Positions 9,487 through 18,446 are shown, counted from the first letter of the stretch. The stretch: 64,000 nt of DNA from PALSA-894 sp963828625 (GCA_963828625.1 CAWHEX010000002.1:1-64000), one strand, 5' to 3'. A program made the numbers and translations. Notes: a model not told the origin generated them from the sequence alone.

Positions 9487-10383
9487 TCCTCGCCGCGATA
9501 CCGCAACGCGTCCACCAGCAAGGCGAATGCCGGCGTGGCCTGCCGGCGGCTCGGGATAATAAAGGTGGTAGCCCGAGAACGGCTGGCACCAATCGTCGAG
9601 CACGCGGATGAGCCTGCCGTCGTCGAGGTAAGGCTGGACCTGATCCTCCGGCAGATACGCGAGACTGAATCCGGCCAGCACCGCGTCGCGTCTTAGCCCG
9701 ATATTGTTGAACACCAATGGACCTTCGGCGCGAACGTTGATCTCGCGTCCGCGCCTCTCGAACCTCCATACCGAAAGGCCGCCGCGCGTCGGCAGGCGCA
9801 TATTGATGCATGCGTGGTCGGTCAGGTCCTGCGGCCGCTTTGGCTTCGCATGCTTGGCGAAATAGGACGGTGCACCGACGACAGCCATGCGCAGGTCCGG
9901 ACCGATGCGCACCGCGATCATGTCCTTCGCCACTTGCTCGCCCAATCGGACGCCCGCGTCGTAGCGTTCCGCGACGATATCGGTCAGGCCGTAATCGACG
10001 ATGATCTCGACATGGATGTCCGGATATTTGCGCACCAGCTTCGCGACCGCGGGCCAGAGGATCGCTTCCGCCGCATGCTCGCTGGTCGTGATGCGAATGT
10101 TTCCGGCAGGCTTCTCGCGAAGCTCGCTCAACCCGGCCAGTTCGGCATCGATCTCGTCAAGCCGGGGTCCGACGGAATGAAGCAGCCGTTCGCCCGCCTG
10201 GGTTGGCGAAACATTGCGCGTCGTGCGCGTGAGCAGCCGGATACCCAGCCGCTCTTCGAGGCCGCGTATCGTGTGACTGAGGGCCGATGCCGAAACGCCA
10301 AGCTTCGCCGCCGCGTTCGTGAAACTGCGCTGGCGTGCCACGGCGACGAAGGCGGTCAGGTCGTTGAGGTTTTCTCGTGCCAT
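9468..10383 (-). CDS. LysR-family transcriptional regulator, one frameshift
   Basis: The N-terminal winged HTH reads FVAVARQRSFTNAAAKLGVS with the recognition helix ASALSHTIRGLEERLG; the rest is a periplasmic-binding-protein-like effector domain (ITTSEHAAEAILWPAVAKLV). Near 9552 the frame shifts; correcting one base gives the ending PSRRQATPAFALLVDAL and a stop at 9468, a normal ~304 residues. The open frame beyond the shift, which runs on for more than 2 kb opposite the cyclase, is a shadow. It is divergent from the flavodoxin-hydrolase-cupin operon and is likely its regulator. Confidence 0.88.
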
Positions 10384-10386
10384 TTG

Positions 10387-10415
10387 TGAATTATATTCAA
10401 CACATCATGCATGAT
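10387..10415. promoter_or_regulatory. Candidate LysR operator in a divergent promoter
   Basis: The 75 bases between the divergent LysR and flavodoxin genes are AT-rich and hold two dyads: TGAAT-TAT-ATTCA (10387-10399) and the perfect palindrome ATCATGCATGAT (10404-10415). LysR proteins bind interrupted dyads of T-N11-A type next to their own gene, so these are the natural candidates. This is inferred from position and symmetry only. Confidence 0.45.
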
Positions 10416-10442
10416 TGAGTAGCTAATCGCAAGAATGTGGCC

Positions 10443-10458
10443 GGGCTAGATATAGCCC
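10443..10458 (+). promoter_or_regulatory. Hairpin abutting the flavodoxin start codon
   Basis: GGGCTA-GATA-TAGCCC is a perfect 6-bp stem with a 4-base loop that ends exactly one base before the ATG at 10459. No Shine-Dalgarno sequence is visible there. The message may therefore be leaderless, start further in, or be translated only when the hairpin is opened. Confidence 0.35.
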
Positions 10459-11074
10459 ATGACACCTCCACCGGAAGAATCGGCACCATCCATCGGCAGG
10501 CGCAGGCTGCTTGGAACGATTGCATCGTTGGCGCTCGCCACCGGCACTGCGGCAGGTGACAGCCAGTCGCGTGCCGCGGCGCAATCAAGAGGCTCGCGAT
10601 TTTTGGTCGCGTATTTCACGCGCACCGGAAACACACGGGTGATCGCGCATCAGATTCGTCGTGCGCTGCAAGCCGACCTCTTCGAGATCGAGCCCGCCGC
10701 CGCATATCCGGAGGACTACGAACAAACCGTAGCCCAGGCGGTGCGGGAACGTGACAGCGGCGACCGGCCTCCACTCAAGGCCAAAGTACCGGAGATCCGC
10801 GCTTACGAGGCTGTATTCCTCGGCTTTCCCATTTGGGGAGAGACGGCGCCGCCTGTCATCCGATCCTTCCTGTCGCAGCACGATCTTTCCGCAAAAGCGC
10901 TCGTGCCGTTCATCACGCACGGCGGCTATGGCGTGGGCCGCAGCATGACGGTCGTGCGAGAGCACGCGCCCCGCGCGTCCGTACTCAATCCGTTCGTGAT
11001 GGAAGCCGATCAGGAGCGGCGCACGCTCACGCAAGTCTCGCGATGGCTGAGCAGCGTCAACGTTCGCGGCGTAG
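10459..11074 (+). CDS. Flavodoxin-like protein with Tat-type signal
   Basis: The N-terminus has a twin-arginine-like signal (SIGRRRLLGTIASLALATG). After it comes RFLVAYFTRTGNTRVIAHQI, the flavodoxin phosphate-binding loop (TRTGNT), then FLGFPIWGETAPPVI and FITHGGYGVGRS, which cradle FMN. The protein would be a small periplasmic electron carrier or quinone reductase of the flavodoxin_4 type. In the sequence as given the frame stays open into the next gene, producing a 582-residue fusion; one extra base near 11060 would let it end at TAG 11072, which I think is correct because the next product has its own ATG and signal peptide. Confidence 0.75.
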
Positions 11075-11115
11075 CGACAGTACCGCGCCTTCAATCACAC
11101 CGATGGAGAAGCCGC

Positions 11116-12207
11116 ATGGCAAGCAAGCACCGGACACTGACGAGCGCGTTGCTGCTCGTCTCAGCCGGCATCATGGTTTCATCAAACGCGATCGGCAACG
11201 AACCGGCGAAGCCTGCGCCGCTGGTGATCCAGGAACAGGGGAGCTTCGCGGTCGGCGGGACGATGACGCAAGCATCCGGCGCTTTCGATCCGATGAAGCC
11301 GACCGCGCCCGCGGGCCAGACTTACCGCGGCGATCACGCCTACGCGTTCTACCAAATTCCGCAAAATCCGCGGAAGCTTCCGCTCGTGCTGTGGCACGGC
11401 GCGGGGCAATTCTCGAAGACATGGGAGACGACGGCGGACGGGCGCGAGGGCTATCAGAACATCTTTCTGCGCCGCAGCTTTCCCGTCTACGTGATCGATC
11501 AGCCACGCCGCGGTGACGCGGGGCGCAGCATGGTCCAGAGCACCATCACGCCGACGCCCGACGAGCAGTTGTGGTTCGGCATGTTCCGGATCGGCCTCTG
11601 GCCGAACTACTTCCCGGGCGTTCAGTTCTCGAAGGACCCCGAGGCGCTCAATCAATACTTCCGGTCGATGACGCCGAATACCGGGCCGTTCGATGTCCCG
11701 GTGATCACCAGCGCGGTCTCGGCGTTGTTCGACAAGATCGGACCAGGAATTCTCGTCACCCATTCGCAGAGCGGCGGGCCCGGCTGGGTCACGGCGATCA
11801 AGAACCGCAACGTGAAGGCGATCGTGGCTTACGAGCCCGGCAGCGGCTTCATCTTTCCCGAGGGCGAGGTCCCGGCGTCAATGCCGAGCGCGATGGGCCC
11901 GCTTGAGGGCGCCGCCGTGCCGCTTGCGGACTTCATGCAACTCACGAAGATACCGATCGTCATCTACTACGGCGACAATATCCCCGAGCAGCCCACCGCA
12001 AGTCCGACGGAAGACAATTGGCGGGTGCGGCTGGCGATGGCCCGGCTGTGGCGCGATGCCGTCAATCGTCATGGCGGCGATGTGACACTGGTGCATCTGC
12101 CGGAGCTTGGCATCCGCGGCAACACGCACTTTCCGTTCTCGGATCTCAACAATGTGCAGATCGCGGACCTGATGTCGGAGTTTCTGAAAAAGAAGAATCT
12201 CGATTGA
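11116..12207 (+). CDS. Exported alpha/beta hydrolase
   Basis: ATG 11116 begins MASKHRTLTSALLLVSAG, a signal peptide, preceded by a GGAG site. The mature protein (~335 residues) has the alpha/beta-hydrolase core: LPLVLWHGAG with the oxyanion loop, THSQSGGPG as the nucleophile elbow (Ser in HSQSGG) and a C-terminal segment RGNTHFPF that probably supplies the His. The acid residue is not certain. In the given sequence it is in frame with the flavodoxin upstream. It is followed at 20 bases by the decarboxylase-like gene; the set looks like a small periplasmic detoxification or lactone/ester-processing operon. Substrate unknown. Confidence 0.8.
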   Translation: MASKHRTLTSALLLVSAGIMVSSNAIGNEPAKPAPLVIQEQGSFAVGGTMTQASGAFDPMKPTAPAGQTYRGDHAYAFYQIPQNPRKLPLVLWHGAGQFSKTWETTADGREGYQNIFLRRSFPVYVIDQPRRGDAGRSMVQSTITPTPDEQLWFGMFRIGLWPNYFPGVQFSKDPEALNQYFRSMTPNTGPFDVPVITSAVSALFDKIGPGILVTHSQSGGPGWVTAIKNRNVKAIVAYEPGSGFIFPEGEVPASMPSAMGPLEGAAVPLADFMQLTKIPIVIYYGDNIPEQPTASPTEDNWRVRLAMARLWRDAVNRHGGDVTLVHLPELGIRGNTHFPFSDLNNVQIADLMSEFLKKKNLD

Positions 12208-12226
12208 TCGTCACAAAGGAAAACAC

Positions 12227-12655
12227 ATGAACAAGCGCATTGCTCATTGCCTCGCCGCTATCGCGATGGCGACGGTCGGCGCCTCCACGGCGCTGGCGCA
12301 AGGCTCGCCCGCACCGGCACCGGCAGTACCCGCGGCGAATGCACAGCCCTCACGGGCTCAGCAATTGATGGGCGACATCGCGCCGAAGCTGGCGGACCTC
12401 ACAGACACGGTGCTGTTCGGCGATGTCTGGGCGCGGCCGCAACTGTCGCGGCGGGACCGCAGCCTGGTAACCGTCAGCGCCTTGATCGCCATGAATCGCC
12501 CCGACCAGTTGCGTTCGCACCTCGCGCTGGCACGCCAGAATGGCCTCAAGGAAGAAGAATTGGTCGAGGCCATCACCCACCTGGCGTTCTACGCCGGTTG
12601 GCCGAACGCCGTCGCCGCCGTGGGAATCGCAAGAGAAGTCTTCGCGAAGAAATGA
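12227..12655 (+). CDS. Carboxymuconolactone decarboxylase-like protein, exported
   Basis: A 142-residue protein with a signal peptide (MNKRIAHCLAAIAMATVGAS...ALAQ) and a single CMD/AhpD-type domain: LTDTVLFGDVWARPQLSRRD, SLVTVSALIAMNRPDQL and EELVEAITHLAFYAGWPNA. It lacks the CxxC of AhpD, so it should not be a peroxidase; relatives of this type accompany hydrolases, flavodoxins and cupins. It lies 19 bases after the hydrolase and 19 before the cupin, in the operon controlled by the divergent LysR protein. Reaction unknown. Confidence 0.85.
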   Translation: MNKRIAHCLAAIAMATVGASTALAQGSPAPAPAVPAANAQPSRAQQLMGDIAPKLADLTDTVLFGDVWARPQLSRRDRSLVTVSALIAMNRPDQLRSHLALARQNGLKEEELVEAITHLAFYAGWPNAVAAVGIAREVFAKK

Positions 12656-12674
12656 AGCCCGAGAGGCCCCGCCA

Positions 12675-13175
12675 ATGATCTCACGCCGCCGCATCCTCGC
12701 CGCCAGTGGCGGCCTTGCCGCGCTCGCCTCAGACCTCAAACCCGCGGTCGCTCAGGACGCAGGGGGCAGCAAAGACACGATGAGGATCACCCGGGCCAAC
12801 GCGCAACCGTCCCGAAAAGGACCGGCCGAGAATTTCACCGGCTCGGTCCGCGTCGATACTCCGTTCAGGGCTGCCGAGCCTGCGCGCGCTGGCGGTGCTT
12901 TCGTGACGTTCGAGCCCGGAGCACGCACGGCCTGGCATACGCACCCGCTCGGACAAACGCTCATCGTCACGATGGGCTGCGGCTGGGTCCAGGTCGAAGG
13001 CGGGCCGAAGGAAGAGATACGGCCGGGCGATGTGGTGTGGTTTCCTCCCGGCGTCAAACATTGGCATGGCGCCACGGCGAACCAGGGAATGACTCACATC
13101 GCGATCGCGGAGGCACTCGGCGGCAAGACCGTCGATTGGATGGAAAAGGTGTCCGAAGACCAGTATCAGCGATAA
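12675..13175 (+). CDS. Cupin-domain protein with Tat signal
   Basis: A 166-residue protein that begins MISRRRILAASGGLAALAS, a twin-arginine signal. The cupin barrel has motif 1 as HTHPLGQTLIVTMGCGWVQVEGG with metal-binding histidines, and motif 2 as RPGDVVWFPPGVKHWHGAT. Metal-dependent cupins of this size act as isomerases, oxygenases or sensors; nothing here decides which. It is the last gene of the flavodoxin-hydrolase-CMD-cupin operon, and Tat export fits a metal loaded in the cytoplasm. Confidence 0.85.
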   Translation: MISRRRILAASGGLAALASDLKPAVAQDAGGSKDTMRITRANAQPSRKGPAENFTGSVRVDTPFRAAEPARAGGAFVTFEPGARTAWHTHPLGQTLIVTMGCGWVQVEGGPKEEIRPGDVVWFPPGVKHWHGATANQGMTHIAIAEALGGKTVDWMEKVSEDQYQR

Positions 13176-13286
13176 TTTCCTGCCTCGATTGAGCCTCGGA
13201 GCCGGATTCATCCCGCGCGGCGCTTCGACGCTGGAAAAGACCGACAAGTCTCCGCTAGATTGGCGCTGGGTGACTTGGGGGATGCC

Positions 13287-14651
13287 GTGCGGCTGTTTCG
13301 ATGTCTTTTGCTCGCGCTCGCGATTTTGCCGGCCTTCTATCCCACTCAGTCCGTGGCGCAGGACGGCCTCGTTCCGCTGAAGCTGTTCTGGAACGGCACG
13401 CGCCAGGACAATTTCACGACGGCCACCGCCGATGGGGAGCGCGACGCGCTGGGCTCCGGCTACGCGTTCTCGCGGATCGAAGCACTCGTCTATTCGTCCC
13501 CTCGCCCCGGCACGGTTCCGCTCAAGCTTTTCTACAGCCGCGAACGCGGGGATAATTTCACGACCGCGACGGCCATCGGCGAAAGCCATGCGCGGGCCGC
13601 GAACTATGTCTTCGTTCGGAACGAGGGCTACATCTACCCAACGCAGCGGCCCGGCACGGTCCCGCTCAAGCTGTTCTGGAGCGACGAGCGGCGCGACAAT
13701 TTCACCACCGCGACTGCCATCGGCGAGAGCCATGCGGTCGCCGCCAAGTATCACCCCGGCCGCATCGAGGGGTACGTGTATCCGGCGCCGCCCGCATCCC
13801 CGGCGCTGCCGCCCTTGCCGCCGAACGAGCGCGCAAACGCGCAGCCGCCGGCTTCACCGCCTCCCGCGGCGGCCGCATCGCCGATCACGCCGGTCATCGC
13901 CGTTACGCCCGCAAGCCCTGCGCCTGCGCCGCAGGGCGCCGCGCCGGCCGGCCGGCGTGTCGCGCTGGTGGTCGGCAACTCAGCCTACGAGTCCGTCGCC
14001 AAGCTGACCAATCCGCAGCGCGATGCCGCCGCGGTCGCGGCCGCGCTGCGCGGCGTGGGCTTCCAGTCGGTGACGGTCGCGAACGATCTCACCCGCGAGC
14101 GGCTGGTCGCGGCGCTCATCGCCTTCTCGCGCGAGGCCGACAACGCCGAGTGGGGCGTCGTCTACTTCGCCGGGCACGGGATCGAGGTCGGCGGGATCAA
14201 CTACCTGATCCCGGTCGATGCGCGGCTGCGGAGCGATCGCGACGTGGAACTCGAGGGCGTCTCGCTCAATCAGGTGCTGGGCGCGGTCGAGCGGGCGCGC
14301 AAGCTGCGGCTGGTGCTGCTCGATGCCTGCCGCGACAATCCCTTCACCAGCCAGATGCGGCGGACGCTCGGGACACGCTCGGTCGGCCGCGGGCTCGCGT
14401 CGGTCGAGCCGGAAGCCGGAACGCTGGTGGTCTACGCCGCGAAGCATGGCGAGACCGCGCTCGATGGCGAGGGGACCAACAGTCCGTTCGCGACGGCGCT
14501 GGTGAAAAACCTCCGCACGCCGGGGGTCGAGGTGCGCCGCCTGTTCGATTTCGTGCGCGACGAGGTGCTCGAGACGACGAACCGGCGGCAGCAGCCGTAT
14601 TCGTACGGCTCGCTGCCGGGCCGCGAGGATTTCTATTTCACCGCGCGGTGA
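13287..14651 (+). CDS. Caspase-family protease with three DUF5648-like repeats
   Basis: GTG 13287 follows GGGGG at 13276-13280 and gives a clean signal peptide (MRLFRCLLLALAILPAF...SVAQ). Residues 28-165 are three ~47-residue repeats of the form PLKLFW..R.DNFTTAT..GE...EGYVYP, like the DUF5648 beta-propeller/lectin-type repeats. A Pro/Ala-rich linker (167-222) joins these to a peptidase C14 domain with an intact dyad, His297 in YFAGHGIE and Cys348 in LLDACRDNPF. Caspase-type proteases cut after basic or acidic residues. It should be exported, with the repeats possibly binding surface glycans. It converges on the next gene with 13 bases between. Confidence 0.88.
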   Translation: MRLFRCLLLALAILPAFYPTQSVAQDGLVPLKLFWNGTRQDNFTTATADGERDALGSGYAFSRIEALVYSSPRPGTVPLKLFYSRERGDNFTTATAIGESHARAANYVFVRNEGYIYPTQRPGTVPLKLFWSDERRDNFTTATAIGESHAVAAKYHPGRIEGYVYPAPPASPALPPLPPNERANAQPPASPPPAAAASPITPVIAVTPASPAPAPQGAAPAGRRVALVVGNSAYESVAKLTNPQRDAAAVAAALRGVGFQSVTVANDLTRERLVAALIAFSREADNAEWGVVYFAGHGIEVGGINYLIPVDARLRSDRDVELEGVSLNQVLGAVERARKLRLVLLDACRDNPFTSQMRRTLGTRSVGRGLASVEPEAGTLVVYAAKHGETALDGEGTNSPFATALVKNLRTPGVEVRRLFDFVRDEVLETTNRRQQPYSYGSLPGREDFYFTAR

Positions 14652-14664
14652 CGGCGCCGCGCCG

Positions 14665-16167
14665 TCAGTAGCGGCGGTAGCCGCCGCCGCTGGAATGGGA
14701 ACCGCTGGACGACGGTCCGCGTCCGCCATATCCGCCACCCCCGCCGCCAAATCCGCCAATGCCGATGCCGATCCCGAACGGCACCATCGGCATCGGTGAA
14801 GCCTGCTGCACCGGTTGCGGCGGCGGCGGGCTGTCGTCGTCGGACTGCGGGGCGCGCTTGGTGCGCTTGGGCGGCGGCTCTTTCTTCGCGTGCTTCTTTT
14901 CGATCGACCGCGCGCGCTGCTCGGGCTGGCGCGGCGGTTGCTGCTGCTGTTGTTGCTGCGGCTGCAGCGCGCACGGACACGTATTCGCGACGTTCGGCTG
15001 AATGGACCGGTTTTGCGCACGTTCGAGCAGGCGCTGCGCGGTCGCGGCGAGGTCGGTGTCCGAATAAGTGGCGAGGAAGACCTGATAGGACGACGGCGTG
15101 TCGGTGATCACCGCCGTGTACCAGGCGACCATCACGCGCCGCCGATCAAGAACCTCACGCACGCGCGAGCTGTTCGGCTGGCTCGGGAAGAGCGACAGGA
15201 AAGCCTGATAAGCCTCGACCGTGTCTTCCCGCAGCACCAGTTCATAGGCTTCGCCCGCCGGCCGCCGCTGCAGGTCCCGCTTCCAGGCATCGACCGACCG
15301 GCCCGGCGTGCGCGCATTGGCGAGGGGGCCGCCGCTCCCAGAGGTGACCGACGCTTTGGTCGCCGGCACGGAGTCGCTCGACGCCGACGCCAGGGCAAAA
15401 GTCGTCCCGCCCGGGAAAAACGAGAAGTCGCTCGTCAGCGAGGAGCTTTCCCACGGCAGCTGCTGCCGGTTGGTCGAATCGTTGACGGCGAATCGCATCC
15501 GCTTGAATGCCTGCTCGATCGGCAGGCCCGGCTCCTTGGTCTGAGCGAGGAATGCGGTGGTGTACGGGCTGTGGTTGCCCTCGCCGTCCATCGCTTCGCT
15601 GCCGGGCGACGTTGCGTAGGACACGATCGTGCCCGGCGGCGCATCGACGATGGCGAGTCCCTTGCCGGTGACCTTGTTGATCTCCGAGAACGGATTGTTC
15701 CGGCAGGCGTCGAGCATGACGATGCGCGACTTCGCCGGCACTGCCGCGAGCGCATTCATCAGGTCGGCGAGCCGCACCGCCTGAAGCGGCACATCGGCCT
15801 CGCGAACGATGCCGGCGTCGACCGGCACCAGATAGTTTTCGCCGTCAACCTGCAGACCGTGGCCCGCGTAGAAGACGAGCGCCACCGTGTCCGGCCCCTT
15901 GCCGGCGATTGAATCGGCAAACTGGGCGATGGCCTTGCGCAACTCGGTCTGGCCGAGGTCGCGCACCGTCGTCACCTCGAAGCCCGCGGACGTGAGGAAA
16001 TCGCCCACCGCCCGCGCGTCGTTGGTCGGGTTCGTCAGTGCAGGTACGGTTTGATAGGCCGAATTGCCGATCACAAGCGCGGCGCGCTGTTCGGCGCGCG
16101 CGGTGCCCTGTCCGATGCAGATACTGATCGCGAATGCACAGGTAATGCGGAGCCACAGGTGCGACAT
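14665..16167 (-). CDS. Caspase-family protease with low-complexity tail
   Basis: A 500-residue exported protein. GGAGGG precedes ATG 16167, and residues 1-25 are a signal peptide. The peptidase C14 domain (26-245) has both catalytic residues, His103 in FYAGHGLQ and Cys155 in MLDACRNNPF. The middle (300-400) is a helical repeat-like region (AYELVLREDTVEAYQAFLSL). The last ~110 residues are strikingly low in complexity: a run of eight Gln, a basic KKHAKKEPPPKRTKR patch, an acidic DDD, prolines and finally a Gly/Ser-rich end with GGGGGGYGGRG. Such a tail suggests wall or nucleic-acid contact or assembly. It is downstream of the patatin gene on the same strand. Confidence 0.88.
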   Translation of the reverse strand: MSHLWLRITCAFAISICIGQGTARAEQRAALVIGNSAYQTVPALTNPTNDARAVGDFLTSAGFEVTTVRDLGQTELRKAIAQFADSIAGKGPDTVALVFYAGHGLQVDGENYLVPVDAGIVREADVPLQAVRLADLMNALAAVPAKSRIVMLDACRNNPFSEINKVTGKGLAIVDAPPGTIVSYATSPGSEAMDGEGNHSPYTTAFLAQTKEPGLPIEQAFKRMRFAVNDSTNRQQLPWESSSLTSDFSFFPGGTTFALASASSDSVPATKASVTSGSGGPLANARTPGRSVDAWKRDLQRRPAGEAYELVLREDTVEAYQAFLSLFPSQPNSSRVREVLDRRRVMVAWYTAVITDTPSSYQVFLATYSDTDLAATAQRLLERAQNRSIQPNVANTCPCALQPQQQQQQQPPRQPEQRARSIEKKHAKKEPPPKRTKRAPQSDDDSPPPPQPVQQASPMPMVPFGIGIGIGGFGGGGGGYGGRGPSSSGSHSSGGGYRRY

Positions 16168-16231
16168 GGAACCCTCCGTCCGTACCCAGCGTCAATCGCC
16201 TATATCACGAAAAATCCGTCCGGCACCACGG

Positions 16232-16260
16232 GCTTCTTGCCACGTTGCGCGGCAAGAAGC
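16232..16260 (-). terminator. Intercistronic hairpin between patatin and caspase genes
   Basis: GCTTCTTGCC (16232-16241) and GGCAAGAAGC (16251-16260) are perfect complements with a 9-base loop. On the minus strand this lies just after the phospholipase stop at 16290 and before the caspase start at 16167. No T-run follows, so it may end transcription weakly or protect the mRNA end rather than act as a strong terminator. Confidence 0.45.
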
Positions 16261-16289
16261 GTCGAAATCACAAGTTGATTCAAAATCGA

Positions 16290-18026
16290 TCAGAGACGCG
16301 CTGCGGCCATCAGTTCCGGCGACACGCCAGCCTGCCGCTTGCTCGATATCTCTTCGATTCGCTCCACCGTTGCCTTGAAGCCGGCGTCGACGGCACGCTG
16401 CCACGCCTTGAAGGCGAGAAGCCCGACGCTGGTGACGTTCGGAACGATGATAACGTCGCAATGCTTCTTGCGCGCGCTCGCGAGCGCGCCATCACCGATG
16501 CTGCCCACACGTACCAGAAGTTCGAGAATATTCAGTTTCACCTGCACGGCCCCGGGCGCTTCGGGCAGCGCATCGGCTCCGACATCGACGCCGAGCACGA
16601 ATCCCGCACCCGTTTCCCGCATCGTGTCGGCCGGCATGTTGTTCAGGACGCCGCCGTCCACGTGGAAGTGTCCATTGAGTTCCACAGGGGGGTAAATTCC
16701 CGGCAGCGCTGCTGACGCCCTCGTCCAGGTTTTCAGGTCGCCCGACCTGTGGACGAACTGATAGCCGGTGCTGAGATTGGTCGAGATGCAAGCGTACGGC
16801 GTCGGAATATCCTCAATTTGAACGTCGCCGAACCAGTCCAGGAGAGACCTGCGCAGATGGCGCCCGCTCAGGATCGACCACCGTGGAAAGGTAAGGTCTC
16901 GCAGCGGGTGGACCTTCACGAACTTTTCCATCCGCACCTGCATGTAGTCGCGTTCCCACTGAAGCGCGATTCCGGCACCGATGATGGCGCCGATGCTGGT
17001 GCCGCAAACAACGTCGATATCGATTCCGTGATCCATCAAGGCGTACGCCACACCGAGATGCGCAATTCCCCGGGCCCCGCCGCCGGACAGAACCAGACCG
17101 AAGCCGTTGCCGGTCAGCAGCCGCGCGATGCGCCCGACGTTCTTGGCGTCACGCACATGGAAATGCCGCGACGCGCCGGCCGAGCTGATCCACCCGGCCG
17201 TGCCGTGAGGCTGACGAACATCCGCCGGCCAGTCGAGGACCAGGATGATCGGAATGTCGGGACCGATGCCGAGTTCCCTCTTCGGCAGCGGCTGCGGCGG
17301 CGTCCCGCCGCGCGCGCACACGAGAACCGCGTCGGCCTGACGGATGCAGCAATTCGTCCATGACGAGCTGCCCTTGTCGGTCAGATAGACGACGTACTTG
17401 TGCGCCATCTCGATCTGATTGAGGTCGGCCGAGGTCATGCCCCGCCCGGTCTCATGGGTCATCAGGTACGCGTTGCCATAAACCGCAAGCGCGTCCCTGA
17501 ACCGTTCGGCGAACTGCCGTGCGTTGACCTCGTCTCCGAGCCACGTCACGGCGAACGTCGACGGCTGAAACGTCGGCAGCGTGCCGTCCTGCGCGCGCGC
17601 CATCCGGTCGACAACGGTTTTGCAGATCGACATCAGGATGCTCGGATCGCGCGCCGCGATCTGCTCGATGTCGCTCCACTGGATCTCCAGGATCTCGGAC
17701 GATCGCAGCGCCCGCACGCTCGCGGTGCGCGGCTGGCCTGTGATGCAGCCCATTTCGCCGACCACCTCGCCCGCGCCGAGCCGGCTGATGATGCGGTCGG
17801 CGCCGCCATCGGCGGACTTCATCTCGACCGCAAGCAATCCGCTCACGACGATGAAGACCGTGTCGGACGGGTCGCCCTTGCGGAACAGAACATTGCCGCC
17901 GGGAATCGACTGCCACCGGGCAGCGCCCGCGAGAAGTTCCGCGAACTCCGGTCCACTCACCAGATCGGGCGTCAGGCGCCGGAGCGTCGCGACGATATGC
18001 TCTCGCAGTAAATCAGGCGCCTGCAT
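16290..18026 (-). CDS. Cyclic-nucleotide-binding patatin-like phospholipase (NTE/RssA family)
   Basis: A 578-residue cytoplasmic or membrane-associated esterase. Residues ~40-145 are a cNMP-binding domain with the phosphate-binding cassette GEVVGEMGCITGQPRTASV (Glu91, Arg100). After a linker, residues ~308-500 form a patatin domain with the oxyanion loop GGGARG (315-320), nucleophile Ser344 in GTSIG and Asp457 in DGG, a complete Ser-Asp dyad. Neuropathy-target-esterase relatives cleave lysophospholipids. The cNMP domain implies control by cAMP, which the cyclase at 7357-9486 could supply. The gene is intact and lies upstream of a caspase gene on the same strand. Confidence 0.92.
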   Translation of the reverse strand: MQAPDLLREHIVATLRRLTPDLVSGPEFAELLAGAARWQSIPGGNVLFRKGDPSDTVFIVVSGLLAVEMKSADGGADRIISRLGAGEVVGEMGCITGQPRTASVRALRSSEILEIQWSDIEQIAARDPSILMSICKTVVDRMARAQDGTLPTFQPSTFAVTWLGDEVNARQFAERFRDALAVYGNAYLMTHETGRGMTSADLNQIEMAHKYVVYLTDKGSSSWTNCCIRQADAVLVCARGGTPPQPLPKRELGIGPDIPIILVLDWPADVRQPHGTAGWISSAGASRHFHVRDAKNVGRIARLLTGNGFGLVLSGGGARGIAHLGVAYALMDHGIDIDVVCGTSIGAIIGAGIALQWERDYMQVRMEKFVKVHPLRDLTFPRWSILSGRHLRRSLLDWFGDVQIEDIPTPYACISTNLSTGYQFVHRSGDLKTWTRASAALPGIYPPVELNGHFHVDGGVLNNMPADTMRETGAGFVLGVDVGADALPEAPGAVQVKLNILELLVRVGSIGDGALASARKKHCDVIIVPNVTSVGLLAFKAWQRAVDAGFKATVERIEEISSKRQAGVSPELMAAARL

Positions 18027-18446
18027 TCACATGCCCCCAGGATCGCCTTGGCCGAGCCCTTGCGCCCCGAGATCGAAGTTCAGCCTCTTGCTCATCCCAA
18101 GCTCATCACTCGACCACGCGTAGAGACGGTGCCGTCACGCGACGACCGGCCGCCGGAACCGGACCCCTGCTGGTTTCAGCCCGGCGTCCCGGCACGATTA
18201 CAGCCAGTATAAGGCGATTGAACATGGCCGGAACGCAAGTGCAAAAGTTTCGCCGGCCGTATCGAAGCACCCTCCTGTGACGGTTGTGCAATAGAGGGCA
18301 AGTCCGGCGCATACGCCGCGCGGCCCGTTGGTTGCGAACCGGCCGGTGTTATGGTTCGCTCACAGCACCCAAGTGCGCGCGCCTCGATAGCGGCAAGTCG
18401 ATCCGATGGCGCTCGTTCTGTCTTGGCTTTGGAGGGCACGGCGCAC
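18027..18446. other. 420-bp divergent intergenic region
   Basis: No gene is recognisable between the phospholipase (leftward) and the cytochrome (rightward). The region must hold promoters for both. A weak sigma-70-like pair, TTGGTT (18329-18334) and TATGGT (18351-18356) with a 16-base spacer, points rightward. I see no strong repeat or RNA structure. Confidence 0.4.

Noticed and set aside
16290..18026. CBASS phospholipase effector (CapV)
   Set aside because: Its cNMP domain, size and fused order are those of NTE/RssA-type housekeeping esterases, and no CD-NTase gene is present.
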